Positions 8,777-17,664 of a stretch of 64,000 nucleotides of DNA are shown here, in pieces (the stretch's first letter is position 1; each line of letters starts with the position of its first letter). The notes beneath the pieces are model-generated. The model worked only from the letters and a program-made list of their open reading frames with translations. It was not told the DNA's origin and made no database searches. The stretch lies in the NCBI GenBank assembly GCA_965153355.1, contig OZ231126.1, positions 108,810,001 through 108,874,000 on the forward strand, written 5' to 3'. The stretch is from Flaccisagitta enflata (lineage: Eukaryota > Chaetognatha > Sagittoidea > Aphragmophora). A program made the translations under genes and the position numbers.

Positions 8777-8962
8777 GTGAACCTTTCTTTGATAACTGTT
8801 GTACTTTTGTGCATTTGTTATTATTTGTGGTTGGTATTTGATTCATGTGAGACCTTACTTGATGGACACTTCTTCAGAAATGTCTCCTCTAGTAGTGAAT
8901 GTTGTTGTTATTATTGTTATTTTATTTGTTCTTGTTATTGTTTTTGTTGTTATTGTTGTTAT

Positions 8963-9163
8963 TTATTTTGGCTTTATTTGTTGTTGTTCTTCTTGTGATT
9001 CTTTTTCACGATGGAGAGTTCTTACAGTTAGATGGACAAGTCTTAATAGATCTAATGAACGTAGCAAATAGTGGCAATGGAAGAATGGCTCTGAGTCTGA
9101 GCTTGAATCTTTTACTTGCTCAAGATCTTTTTCTAGTCGTTCTAAGTTTTGCAAGTCATTCAT
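8963..9163 (-). CDS. 66-residue coiled-coil candidate
   Basis: An ATG at 9163 begins a helical acidic segment (NDLQNLERLEKDLEQVKD) followed by Ser/Asp-rich and then basic residues. The C-terminal third runs into TTG/TTA-rich triplet sequence (8900-8990) and is probably not genuine. It may be an exon joined to 8600-8776, because between them the sequence is low-complexity TTG/TTA. Weak support only. Confidence 0.3.
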   Translation of the reverse strand: MNDLQNLERLEKDLEQVKDSSSDSEPFFHCHYLLRSLDLLRLVHLTVRTLHREKESQEEQQQIKPK

Positions 9164-9170
9164 AGTTATT

Positions 9171-9415
9171 AATGAACAATTTTAAGGAAAAAGTTGGGGG
9201 GTGCGGGGGGGGGGGGTGTGTGGAGGTAGAGGGCGGTATTTAGATCTTTTTTTTTTCTGTCTTTCCTTTCAATAATAATGCTAACTAGCTTTACTGTGTT
9301 TTTTTTTCTTTGTTTTGTTTTCTCTCTCTTTCTTTCTAAAACTTTTGTTTTTTTGTTATAATTACCAAGTAAGAGCAAACTTTAATTACAAAAAAAAACG
9401 ACACACACACAAAAA
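9171..9415. other. low-complexity spacer with poly-G run
   Basis: Contains a G-rich run (9197-9218, GGGGGTGCGGGGGGGGGG-like), poly-T runs and a short CACACA tract at about 9402-9412. No gene can be supported. Confidence 0.6.
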
Positions 9416-9429
9416 AAAAGAAAATTTGA

Positions 9430-10335
9430 TAAACATTAGGCAAAGCTGCCGGGTCTCTAAGAACAGGTGGTGCTTCCTGTTGAGATGAGCCAAACAAATT
9501 ATCAAAATAATGCATGGTGTGGTAAGACAAATAGCGTAGAAGTTTTATGTGTCCAGTGGCTACATGAACCCTTTGAGGGACTAATAATCTAATGGCGGAT
9601 ATCTTCTCGGGATGGGTTATGTAAGTAAAATAGTTTCTTCTCAATTCACGATACTTTTGATGGAGAGCTACGATATCGAGTATATCTTTATTCGCCCCTT
9701 CATCATAAAAGCGGCATAACAGAGGCCAAAATAAGTTATGAGAAAAGTGGGCAACTGAACATCCAAGCGACCATGTGGAGATCTCTTGAAATAAAGATCT
9801 GCCTCTAGCGACCAAAAGCCGATATCTTGCGGCGGATTGAAGGCTAAGATCAAATTTGTTGGACATAGGAATACTGTCAATACCGCCTAAATATTCAATG
9901 GTGATGGCCGAGCCTAAGCGACTCCGAAAAGCAATGTACAGATGAACGTCTTTGTCAAAGTGAATTCGGAGGTTTTGAAATACAACGGGATAAAAATTTC
10001 CTTGCTTTTTCATATGAGTATCAACATATATTATCCCCAAACTAATATCTCCTGTTAACGAGTTGTAAATGGCAATTATTTCTTCTGTCTGTCGAGAATT
10101 TTCTCTTTTCTGCTCATCTTCATCGAATCCCGATGCGGAAGGATCTAGCCAAGACATATTTGCTGACCCAAGGTCAAACAAGAGTCCTTTTTGCGATTCG
10201 ATGTCGTCTTTCATGTACATTTGATTGTACATTTCCCGGATTTTATCTCGATTCGCATTCTCCAATTGGTGAGATGTCATTTCATCGTAGTGTGATGATT
10301 CTCGAATGTTTTGATTCAATTCGCATTCCTGATTC
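9430..10335 (-). CDS. multi-exon virus-like gene, large 3' exon (about 300 residues)
   Basis: A splice acceptor (taaacag) at 10336 starts this exon, and the phase fits the donor of the exon at 10642-10844. The frame encodes a mixed helical/beta protein. The acidic start has DEDEQKRENSRQTEE. Further on are GDISLGIIYVDTHMKKQ, LHLYIAFRSRLG-like strands, and a His/Tyr-rich stretch near the C-terminus (LLRYLSYHTMHYFDNLFG). No catalytic motif or signal peptide was recognised. The true end is uncertain: the frame runs into poly-T/GTGT sequence near 9415, and a GTTTAT donor near 9445 is possible. The protein may be a capsid-type or other structural protein, but I cannot name it. Confidence 0.5.
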
Positions 10336-10641
<306 letters not shown>

Positions 10642-10844
10642 CTGGCGCAAAACTGACAAGCAGGTCCATTGTAGAAGTTGCCATTGCTGCAGTTTCCTGA
10701 TATTTGAAGGGGTACGTTTTCACAACTTGGAAATCTGGTCACCAAGCTCGCATATTCGCCTCTTTTTCCGCAAATACCTAATGCACAGAGACAAAGCCGC
10801 ATATTACTTACATGATCTGTAACATCGTGTAATATACAACTGCT
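10642..10844 (-). CDS. cysteine-rich exon of the multi-exon virus-like gene
   Basis: The minus-strand exon reads about 67 residues with at least nine cysteines. Visible pieces are MRLCLCALGICGKRGEYASL and CSNGNFYNGPACQFCA. It ends at a consensus donor (CCAG then GTGAAT). The last two bases join the next exon in phase. The proposed acceptor (gcacag at 10845) has a poor pyrimidine tract, so the 5' edge is uncertain. The Cys spacing suggests a disulfide-bonded or metal-binding module, not a classical zinc finger. It would be missed by a length-filtered gene search. Confidence 0.5.
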
Positions 10845-10879
10845 CTGTGCAGAACCATTTCTCTCTTTTTTTTTCTCTC

Positions 10880-10942
10880 TCTCTCTACTTCACTCGATTC
10901 TACATCCTGCCGTGTTGTCTTTTTTTTTTTTTGTTGAATTAC
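10880..10942 (+). repeat. R1 repeat fragment in intron
   Basis: A short degenerate copy of the R1 5' part (cactcgattctacatcctgc, about 10900-10919) beside CT and T runs, inside the intron between the exons at 10947 and 10844. Confidence 0.5.
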
Positions 10943-10946
10943 CTAC

Positions 10947-11066
10947 TGATTTATGATGAAAATTGAACGATCTGAATATATTGTCCTTCGGCTCCAGCTC
11001 ATAAACTGCTTCCCACTTTTTGTCGTGCGCGATTTTGGGACTCGGGAATCGAGCCACATCTTGATT
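10947..11066 (-). CDS. exon of the multi-exon virus-like gene (40 codons)
   Basis: The acceptor is cccccag (AG at 11068-11067) and the donor GTAGGT at 10946. The length is exactly 40 codons, with no stop in the chosen frame. It encodes KIAHDKKWEAVYELEPKDN and ends in FNFHHKS. Phases match the exons on both sides. No domain recognised. Confidence 0.5.
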
Positions 11067-11119
11067 CTGGGGGGGGGGGAGAGGAGAAAGTAAAAAAGGT
11101 GAAGTCTTTTCTTTCTTTT

Positions 11120-11312
11120 AGTTGCGTGTTACTCGATTCTATACCCTGCTTGGTCTGTCCGTTGGTCTGTTGGTCCGTCGGTTTATCACACTTAAACCTT
11201 TCAGATGTTTGCGTTTTTTCGACCTCAATGCTATTGTGAAAAAAACGATGAAGTGACCTCAAATATGGCCCTTGCCCACCTGCACTCCGTGTTTCCTGCC
11301 TTGTTTTCTTAT
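11120..11312 (+). repeat. R1 interspersed repeat, near-complete copy in an intron
   Basis: The order matches the family: degenerate hairpin region (tagttgcgtgttactcgattc), CTATACCCTGCTTGG, a (GGTC/GTCC)n tract, CACACTT, a T-rich middle, TGACCTCAAATATGGCCCTTGCCCACCTGCA, and the CCTTGTTTTC tail. It sits in the intron between exons 11066 and 11369 of the minus-strand gene. Confidence 0.75.
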
Positions 11313-11368
11313 TTACTCAATTAGTGGTTTCATTAGCCTCTTTTTTTTATTTTTAAATCTTTTCTTAC

Positions 11369-11480
11369 CCTGTGGTGATATTCGTTCAATAGAAATTGAG
11401 CTTCATCGATATGTGAATTGTCCTTCCATGAGGTTGGCCATTGCATGGACTCGTTTTTGGGTTTCTCCGCGATGTCGAAC
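11369..11480 (-). CDS. first recognised exon of the multi-exon virus-like gene
   Basis: The acceptor tatcag (AG at 11482-11481) and donor AGG then GTAAGA (11368) bound a 112-nt exon. In the frame that fits the next exon it reads FDIAEKPKNESMQWPTSWKD and onward to EYHHR. A second frame of the same exon is also open for about 25 codons before a stop, and would fit the phase of the preceding candidate exon (11610-11879), so the frame choice is not certain. Confidence 0.45.
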
Positions 11481-11609
11481 CTGATAATGATAAAACATTA
11501 GACTTGACTTAAAAAAAGTCTTACAAATAAGATGGTAGCTTGGGAGCTATGCCGCCTAGCTAAGTTAGCATTATTATTGAAATTCAGTTGTGGCTTGGGG
11601 TGAAAAATA

Positions 11610-11879
11610 TCAAGAATGTTCCTCTGAAGTATTATGTGTGACTGTAAGTTTTACCCAAAAGGGTTTTAGGGCTGCGTTGAGAAGGGCACTGGCGATGGAC
11701 CCTGAGGCCCGTTTTGCAGCTTCATCATCGGCGGCCTTTTTGGCCGCTTCCTCGTCGGCCTTCCTCTTCATCTCGCTTTTTTTCCCCTTGGTTACCGGAG
11801 CAGAAAAAAAACATTGACTTTTACTCCTAGGGCGATTTTGGTCCGTACATATCTCGAGCACTTTTTTCCTACTTAGCAA
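11610..11879 (-). CDS. Lys/Ala/Glu-rich coiled-coil candidate
   Basis: A minus-strand frame with a strongly helical, charged middle (KGKKSEMKRKADEEAAKKAA, then DDEAAKRASGSIASALLNAA) of the kind seen in virion core or scaffold proteins. A good donor (TGG then GTAAAA) at about 11657 suggests that the last dozen residues before the stop are intronic and that the gene continues at 11480. Start codon and function are uncertain. Confidence 0.4.
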   Translation of the reverse strand: MLSRKKVLEICTDQNRPRSKSQCFFSAPVTKGKKSEMKRKADEEAAKKAADDEAAKRASGSIASALLNAALKPFWVKLTVTHNTSEEHS

Positions 11880-11889
11880 CTTTCAGTTG

Positions 11890-12826
11890 TCTTTTTGTAA
11901 TTCGAGATCAAACTCAATACAAATAAAAGCATCTCGCCGTAATAAGGGCAAAATCACCTCAAACTTTGGTTTATTTTCATCAGTTTATTTTCATCAGTTT
12001 TTTTTCATTCTTTTGTCATGTAAATTTCAACAAAGAGTGGTTGAACAGTGCGAAAAAGCAATACATACAATAACAAAACGTACTAATTTGCAAAGGGACG
12101 CGAGTGATAGGTTTAAAAAACCCAAATCTACAGTAGATGTCGTCTATACTTAGAAATACGGGGGCCTCCATATCTTAATTACCATTTGTGTAAATGAAAT
12201 GAAACTGTGTGTGTATGTGCTTATGTCCTATAAGGTTGTGATGGTAGCAGCTCTATAAATAGAAAATTCTTTAGAATATACTAAATCAAATTAACTTAAA
12301 TAGTTCCCGAAGCTTCTGGAGATTGTGTCTGGTAGAAGTTAACTTACTTGACTTCAGATTTATCTTGATCAGTTTATTTGGTCAAAGGTTGAGTTGAGTC
12401 CCTGACTGGTTTTACACTTTAAGCAAATGGATAAAGTTGAAATTCTGCAAAAAAAGTGATTGAACCTAAAGTTTTATACTTAAAGTTTTTTTCCTAGGAT
12501 AGCTTCCATTGAGAGATTCATACTTATAATCAGCACAAGAGTCTGTCTGTTATATCAGCAAAATATCCCTCCACCATGATGCTCGGTTATGAGCTCCCGA
12601 TATTCCAGAGTCAAGCAGCAATCTACTGTGTCTCCTAGAGGTTGATTGGAGGAAAGAATCGCATTTTCAACAGAATTTATTTCACATTAAAGAATCCTCT
12701 TATAGCATAAGTCTGGCATACATGTCTGGAGTATCATCATTCTGCCTCAGTACTTCCTCTAAAGCAGTGACAGCGTTACTTCCATTCAGCACAGCAAAGT
12801 TATTTGTCTATTAGAACCATATGCAG
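11890..12826. other. no gene seen
   Basis: AT-rich sequence without a supported frame or clear repeat. A 19-base local duplication (catcagtttattttcatcagtt) occurs near 11979-12000. Confidence 0.5.
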
Positions 12827-13285
12827 TCATGTCTTTGAAGTCGTATTGATATCAGCTTTGCATATGGGCGCTTCAGACGCTCGGCGCGGGCGGCATTGCA
12901 CTGTCTGCTTCAGCCTGACAAAATACCACCCAAACACAAAAAGCGAGTAGAGAATAAGACTGTGCTGGTTTGATGTAACTTTATGAAACGCCGTGGAGAT
13001 TATTTTACGGTGTTCTTTCCAAATCATGATATCTTGGCTTTCTTCATCCTTCATCTTCAAACTCAGAGCTTCAAGTGTCCAGAACTGTAAATTCTCCTTG
13101 AGAAATGTTGATATGAAAGGTCTACCGAATTTGCGCACCGAGCTTGTTTCGACACGCGTGCCGGATTCTTGACTGAAGACTACCTTCACTGACTTGCGGC
13201 AGCAGTGAGTTCGGCCGTACAGATTCGTCGAGTTAGATTGCCGATATGGAATAGATATGAACGTTTTAAAGGATAGTCGGCGCAT
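12827..13285 (-). CDS. 152-residue membrane protein candidate, virus-like cluster
   Basis: An ATG at 13285 opens a complete frame of 152 residues. The N-terminal two thirds are basic and soluble-looking. A hydrophobic helix, SLILYSLFVFGWYFVRL, lies near residues 118-134 and is followed by a short Cys/Arg tail. There is no signal peptide. The upstream region 13286-13330 is GC-richer and could hold promoter elements, but no TATA box is convincing. Family not recognised. It is consistent with other small predicted membrane proteins in this cluster. Confidence 0.45.
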   Translation of the reverse strand: MRRLSFKTFISIPYRQSNSTNLYGRTHCCRKSVKVVFSQESGTRVETSSVRKFGRPFISTFLKENLQFWTLEALSLKMKDEESQDIMIWKEHRKIISTAFHKVTSNQHSLILYSLFVFGWYFVRLKQTVQCRPRRASEAPICKADINTTSKT

Positions 13286-13578
13286 TTTGGAGGTAGAGAG
13301 GGTTGGGCGCTTCTATAGCTGAGATTTGGAGTGTCCCTTCACCCTACTTGGGTAATGTAGAGGAGTAAAAATCATGAAGATGACCATTTTTTTATTTAAA
13401 ACTCCCTATCTTCTGTTTTATTTTGGCTTTAAAATTCCCAAAAATTTCCTAGAATTCAGTAAAATCCTGTATAGTTTTGTAACAAAAAGAACAATCATTA
13501 GTTTTAGATAATCATATTTATAAATATAAATTAAAATATCACAACATAAGCTATGAAAGCCTATAAAAATGCAGATTA

Positions 13579-14004
13579 TTAGTTTATAGAGTACAAATTT
13601 GTAAATGTTATTAAGAATATACCCCGAGATTGGCGAAGAATTTGTTTTTCTGTGCATCCACCCATACGTACAAAAGTCTGTCGGGTCGACTCCAGAAATC
13701 TGCGCGCCTCTGTCCGTAGGGCGTCGTCGTGTTCAATTTTGTCCGGTTGTTTGTTAAAAAGAGTTTTTTCAAGCGCCGGGTGGTCGGGGATTGAAACGTA
13801 ATCGTCGTCAAAATCAATTTCATCATTGAGGTTTTCATTAAATGGATGAATAGGGTTAGGTCGCCTCTGTTGAAATCCATGAGGTACGATTTCATTTGTT
13901 CCAAAGACAAAATCCATATCGTACCAAGTTGGTATTTTCCAAGGTTCTTCCGTTATAAATGATCGGGGGGCGTTTTTTGGATTTCCCTGTCCTGCGGAAT
14001 GCAT
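13579..14004 (-). CDS. hypothetical protein of compact gene trio (about 141 residues)
   Basis: The ATG at 14004 and stop at 13579 give a protein rich in Pro, Asp and aromatic residues. Features include RSFITEEPWKIPTWYDMDFV and an acidic patch (LNDEIDFDDDYVSIPDHP), then a basic helical part (ALRTEARRFLESTRQ). The start lies only about 33 bases after the stop of the next gene (14038-14238). Spacing this tight is virus-like and unlike animal nuclear genes. It may act in the virion, but no family is recognised. The last 15 or so residues extend into AT-rich sequence and could be read past a splice donor. Confidence 0.5.
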   Translation of the reverse strand: MHSAGQGNPKNAPRSFITEEPWKIPTWYDMDFVFGTNEIVPHGFQQRRPNPIHPFNENLNDEIDFDDDYVSIPDHPALEKTLFNKQPDKIEHDDALRTEARRFLESTRQTFVRMGGCTEKQILRQSRGIFLITFTNLYSIN

Positions 14005-14037
14005 GAGTCTCCCATCATCCAAATGACTCGGTCCGTC

Positions 14038-14238
14038 CTAGAGCTCGTTTTTAAAGAAAAGTCTCCTAGCGACGTCGAAGGGAGGGTTGATATTTTCTGC
14101 GAAGATCTTAGGAAGAGTTTTGTTAATCGAGGATGCTTTTTTGATAGCTGTACTAAGGGGAAACATGTTTTCATTGCCCGCCTTGGATGGAGTGAGGAGT
14201 CTATTACGCGGTGGAGAGTGGGCGCGTCCGGAAGCCAT
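14038..14238 (-). CDS. 66-residue basic protein of compact gene trio
   Basis: A complete frame, ATG at 14238 to stop at 14038. It is Ser/Pro/Arg-rich at the N-terminus (ASGRAHSPPRNRLLTPSKAG) with a Lys-rich helical middle. The basic, short character resembles small core or cement proteins of Maverick/adinto-like elements, but this is an analogy only. It begins about 20 bases after the stop of the upstream frame (14259) and ends about 33 bases before the next start. Confidence 0.5.
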   Translation of the reverse strand: MASGRAHSPPRNRLLTPSKAGNENMFPLSTAIKKASSINKTLPKIFAENINPPFDVARRLFFKNEL

Positions 14239-14258
14239 GTTGCTCTTTTTTTTCTCGC

Positions 14259-14455
14259 TTAACGACGTGGAATGATAAAATTCAAGGGGACGAAAGGTTT
14301 CAACGTTCGGTTATAGAGATTAAAACTGTCAGTTCTGAATTGCAAGTCCCGATTGCTGGCGTTGTTCAAGGAAATGTAAACACTTGGACGATAAAGACGG
14401 GGGTCGGAAGGATTTTCAGTCAACTTTTCGTCATTTAGGATGAGGTCGATCTCAG
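14259..14455 (-). CDS. C-terminal part of a truncated gene (compact trio)
   Basis: The last about 64 residues of a minus-strand gene, with well-ordered strand-like sequence (PSDPRLYRPSVYISLNNASN; FNLYNRTLKPFVPLNFIIP) ending in a basic RR. Upstream of 14456 the frame enters GGCTCAAAT/GGCTGGGAT tandem repeat, so the gene appears truncated by an R2-type repeat. Structural (capsid or penton-like) proteins end this way, but I cannot assign it. Confidence 0.4.
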
Positions 14456-14530
14456 CCTGGAGGCTCAAATACCAGCCTCCAGGCTCAAATCCTAGCCTCC
14501 AGGCTCCAATCTCAGCCCCAGGCCCCACCG
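14456..14530. repeat. R2-type internal tandem repeat (CCTCCAGGCTCAAAT)n
   Basis: Four short units of the GGCTCAAATCCTAGCCTCCA type, matching the interior of R2 elements elsewhere. No R2 terminal sequence lies beside it. It is followed at 14571-14615 by the GGGTACCGCTGACCAT motif, which recurs at 17033, 39992 and 44867 and, inverted, at 23505, 41070, 41775 and 43848. Confidence 0.6.
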
Positions 14531-14570
14531 CTGCCCTCTAACCACCTCACACCCACATACACTCACATAG

Positions 14571-15085
14571 GGGCAACGGGTACCGCTGACCATCTGACGC
14601 TTTTGCGACTATTGCATTTAAAACCAAAATTTACAAAGATGTAAAAAGTCAATATAAGGACATTCCTCAGGTTAATTTGACTCAGAAAAAACACCCCTCA
14701 AAAAGATACATTAAAAAAAAAGATGTCAGTTTTTCTTGCCCTTTAGGCCAAGTTTATTTGCTTTTGTGAGCTCCATTGATGTTGATTTAACTTACCTTCC
14801 TCAGCATATTTTGTGTCAAGCTAAAAAGTCACTATGAAGTAGTTACAAATACAAGAATCTATGATTTTGTAACTTTATTTGCCTTTGCAATAAAATCCTG
14901 TAAAAATCTAAATCTTTGCTTTAAATCGTTTTACTCCCCTAGTGACAAGGGCTTCAGAAAAGACCTACAATCAATTCTAGCTTCAAGTAAGACTAACTGG
15001 GGTACTCTGGCTCAAATTTCACAGTGCTGGATCATTTTTAAATATAGTTTTCTATCTATGGAGTTATTCCGGATAATTTTGCACA
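14571..15085. other. no gene seen
   Basis: AT-rich non-coding sequence. It begins with the recurrent ACCGCTGACCATCTGACGC motif, the terminal motif of another dispersed family, and then shows nothing recognisable. Confidence 0.4.
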
Positions 15086-15089
15086 CCCT

Positions 15090-15345
15090 GTTACTGACCT
15101 ATTTTTTGACTTCATAATGTTGATCTCTGCAAAATTTTCTTTCATTTGATAGGTCACACTATATATTTTTTCAAAGAATTAAGATTTTCATTTTTTGAGT
15201 TGCAATAATTAACTGTGGCTCAAAAAATGAAAACTTTGTTTTAAAATCAAACCATATAGTTTGACTTATCAAATAAAAGGAAATTGTGAATAGATTAACA
15301 ATATGGAGTCAAAAACAGGTCAATACAACTCAGTAGAATATTCTC
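15090..15345. mobile_element. imperfect palindrome, MITE/foldback-like
   Basis: About 110-base arms meet near 15215: GACCTATTTTTTGACTTCAT at the left matches the reverse complement of ATGGAGTCAAAAACAGGTC at the right, and both arms reach the centre at CATTTTTTGAG. The left flank carries ACACCCTGTTA, a motif also found at the edge of the palindrome at 19815-20375. Confidence 0.65.
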
Positions 15346-15739
15346 TTTAAAATGGGTCCAATATTTTCCCATTATGATGATTAATCAAAAAGCACTTGGT
15401 GAATGAATTCATTTTGGCTAGTTACATGTTATCACACCCCAACACTACACAAAAATGCACAGAAACCCACTTTTATTTGATTTTTCACTAAGATTTTTTT
15501 TTGAAAGCACAGTGTGCAGTTGTTTTGCTTACCTCCTTCCCCTCAACGCTCAAGTTTGTGTTCCTTGTCACTTAGGGAACACAAATCAATCTTTAAAAAG
15601 CTTTTTCTAAAGCAAATCAATTTTTAGTTTAAAGGGAGAATGAAAATGACAATTTAAGGGCCGTTGCCCAAAAAGGAAACACAATTTTCTTACCAATGTA
15701 CTTAGATCATGCGTATACTACTTTTATTAACTTTCAGTC

Positions 15740-15880
15740 ACAGACACGTACACACGACTCTGTAACTTGGTTGGTCGGTAGGTTAGCTGGTAGGTCACAT
15801 TCCTGAATTGCAAGCTGCTCCTGCCCCTGCCCAACTGACTTGCCGTGTATCTGCTCTAGTTTCATAAAAAATCAAGCGTT
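15740..15880 (+). repeat. R1 repeat, degenerate short copy
   Basis: Shows the R1 order in shortened form: acacacgactctgtaac, (GGTC/GGTA)n, ACATTC, CTCCTGCCC, and a GCCGTGTAT tail. Confidence 0.55.
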
Positions 15881-15889
15881 GCTAACCTT

Positions 15890-16320
15890 TTGGGCAGCAG
15901 CCCAAAAGGGCCAATGTCCTGTAGAACACAGGGGGGATTTCGAGAAGTCGTCCGTCCGTCCTTCCTTCCGTCCTTCCACCCCCCCCTGTTGACCATCAAG
16001 GCCTGGAGTTAGCCCTCCCAGGCCTCAATTTAGCCCTCCAGGCCTCAAATTAGCCCTCTTGGCTTCAAATCAGCCCCCCCCTCATGCCACAAATCTGCCC
16101 TCCAGACCTCAAATCTGCCCTCCAGACCTTTAATCAGCCCTCCAAGCATAAAACCAGCCCCCCAAACCTCAAATCTGCTCTCCAAGCCCTAATTTTGCCC
16201 CTCCTGCCCTCAAATAGGCCTTCAGTGGCCTAAATTAGCCCCTCAGGATGAACAGACATCTCGAAATCCCCCCTGTGTTCTACAGGACATTGGCCCTTTG
16301 GGGCCGCTGCGCTTAGGGCC
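15890..16320. mobile_element. R2 foldback element with both terminal inverted repeats
   Basis: The ends are inverted. CCAATGTCCTGTAGAACACA plus GGGGGGATTTCGAGA at 15911-15945 is matched perfectly, in reverse complement, at about 16256-16292. The interior is a tandem array of about 18-20 bp, (CCTCAAATCTGCCCTCCAGA)n. This is the clearest complete R2 copy and defines the family: palindromic GGCCC/GGGCC edge, GTCCTGTAGAACACAGG, a Cn or Gn run, and a simple-repeat core. Confidence 0.8.
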
Positions 16321-16323
16321 ACG

Positions 16324-16970
16324 GATTGCGCTAGATGGCTCCTTGGGTATTTGAGTGAAAATTTTCATCTCTGCTATATAGCTCAAACTAAGTAGAATGG
16401 TCATAGTAGTATTTGAGCATATATTACCGGTCGATATGACAGGTTTTATGGCAATTTAGAGTGGAAAAAAGTGACTTAAATGGACATTACTACGAGAAAT
16501 AATAAATTTTAAGAAAAATCAATAAACTTTTTTGATTAGCTGCAATTTTCTTGGCCTAAAATGGACAAGTAATCATATGGATAAAAGTAAAAATCTATAT
16601 TTGATTGAAAGAAAAATGAGCAAAATAAGCTAAATGAGCAAAAAAATGATTTTTTTGATCACCTTGTTAAGGAATCTTGTTGAACAAAGACAAAAATTTT
16701 GCTGATTTGGGTATAACTTAAGACAATCTAAATACTAAATGTTAAGGAGTTTTTCAGTATTTCTCACTTGATTTTCTCAAATTTCTCTTCTTTTGTATTT
16801 TGAGCTCCAAAAGCCTTTAGTCCAATAGAAATGTTTCATCATTGGGTATAACTAGTTTCTTAACATCTGGAAATATGCAGAAAAATGTTTTTTACTCTGT
16901 ATATTTCATAAGGGACAATGTTATGGAAAACATGTAATGTTAATCCCCAATGAGCCACCTAGCGCGCAAT
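16324..16970. mobile_element. candidate terminal-inverted-repeat element, about 645 bp
   Basis: The left end ATTGCGCTAGATGGCTCCTT (16325) and the right end, read in reverse complement, ATTGCGCGCTAGGTGGCTCA (16968), share about 25 bases with a 2-bp gap. The interior is AT-rich and has no gene. Target duplication unclear. Confidence 0.5.
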
Positions 16971-17084
16971 TTAGCCCACAGTGCGCTGCCCTACTCTCAC
17001 TCCACCTATTTACTGGATCACTCCCTGCAGGGCATCGGGTACCGCTGACCGTGTGCGATCCTTGGATAGTAGGATGATTTTTTG

Positions 17085-17515
17085 TTGTGTGCTACGCGAC
17101 TCTACACCTCGGTTTGTCTGTCCTTGGTTGGACAGTTGGTTGGTTGGTTTGCATTCTACGGGAGGGTTTGTCCATCCATCCGTCCATAGTCCATCCGTCG
17201 TTCATTGGTCTGTTACACCTCTGCAGAAACCTCGTTTTTGGCTGTTTTCGGCCACGGTTAGATCCTACACTGAATCAAAAATTGGACAAACATATTTTGA
17301 GCGCTTTATCTGTCTCATCTTACATGTCATATGTTTAGTACCGAATTCAATACACGCAGAAGCAGAGTCTGGACGCATTTTTGCTGGGTCAAAAATTTTT
17401 AGGGTTTTGTGGTCTTTGGCCTCACTGCTCCTGCCCAAATGCTTCAGTGACTAAAATACGGCCCCTGCCCATCTGCTCGCGACTGGCGTTTATCCAGCCT
17501 TGTTTGATTTAAAAA
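17085..17515 (+). repeat. R1 repeat, long copy
   Basis: Hairpin region tgtgctacgcgactctacacc, (GGTT/GTCC)n to 17210, a T-rich middle, CACTGCTCCTGCCCAAATG, CGGCCCCTGCCCATCTG, CTCGCGACTGG, and CCAGCCTTGTTT. This is one of the best copies for defining the family's full length (about 430 bp here). Confidence 0.8.
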
Positions 17516-17664
17516 TTTTTCTAATACATTTTGATCATAACTTTTCACAGTCCCCCTGCTTGACACGAGCATTGAAAATCGGTCTTGCTCATTTGCGACA
17601 ATTTTGGGGAAGAAGTTTTGATCAACATTGTCAGTCTTTGAGGTAACCTGGTGAAAAATTCAAG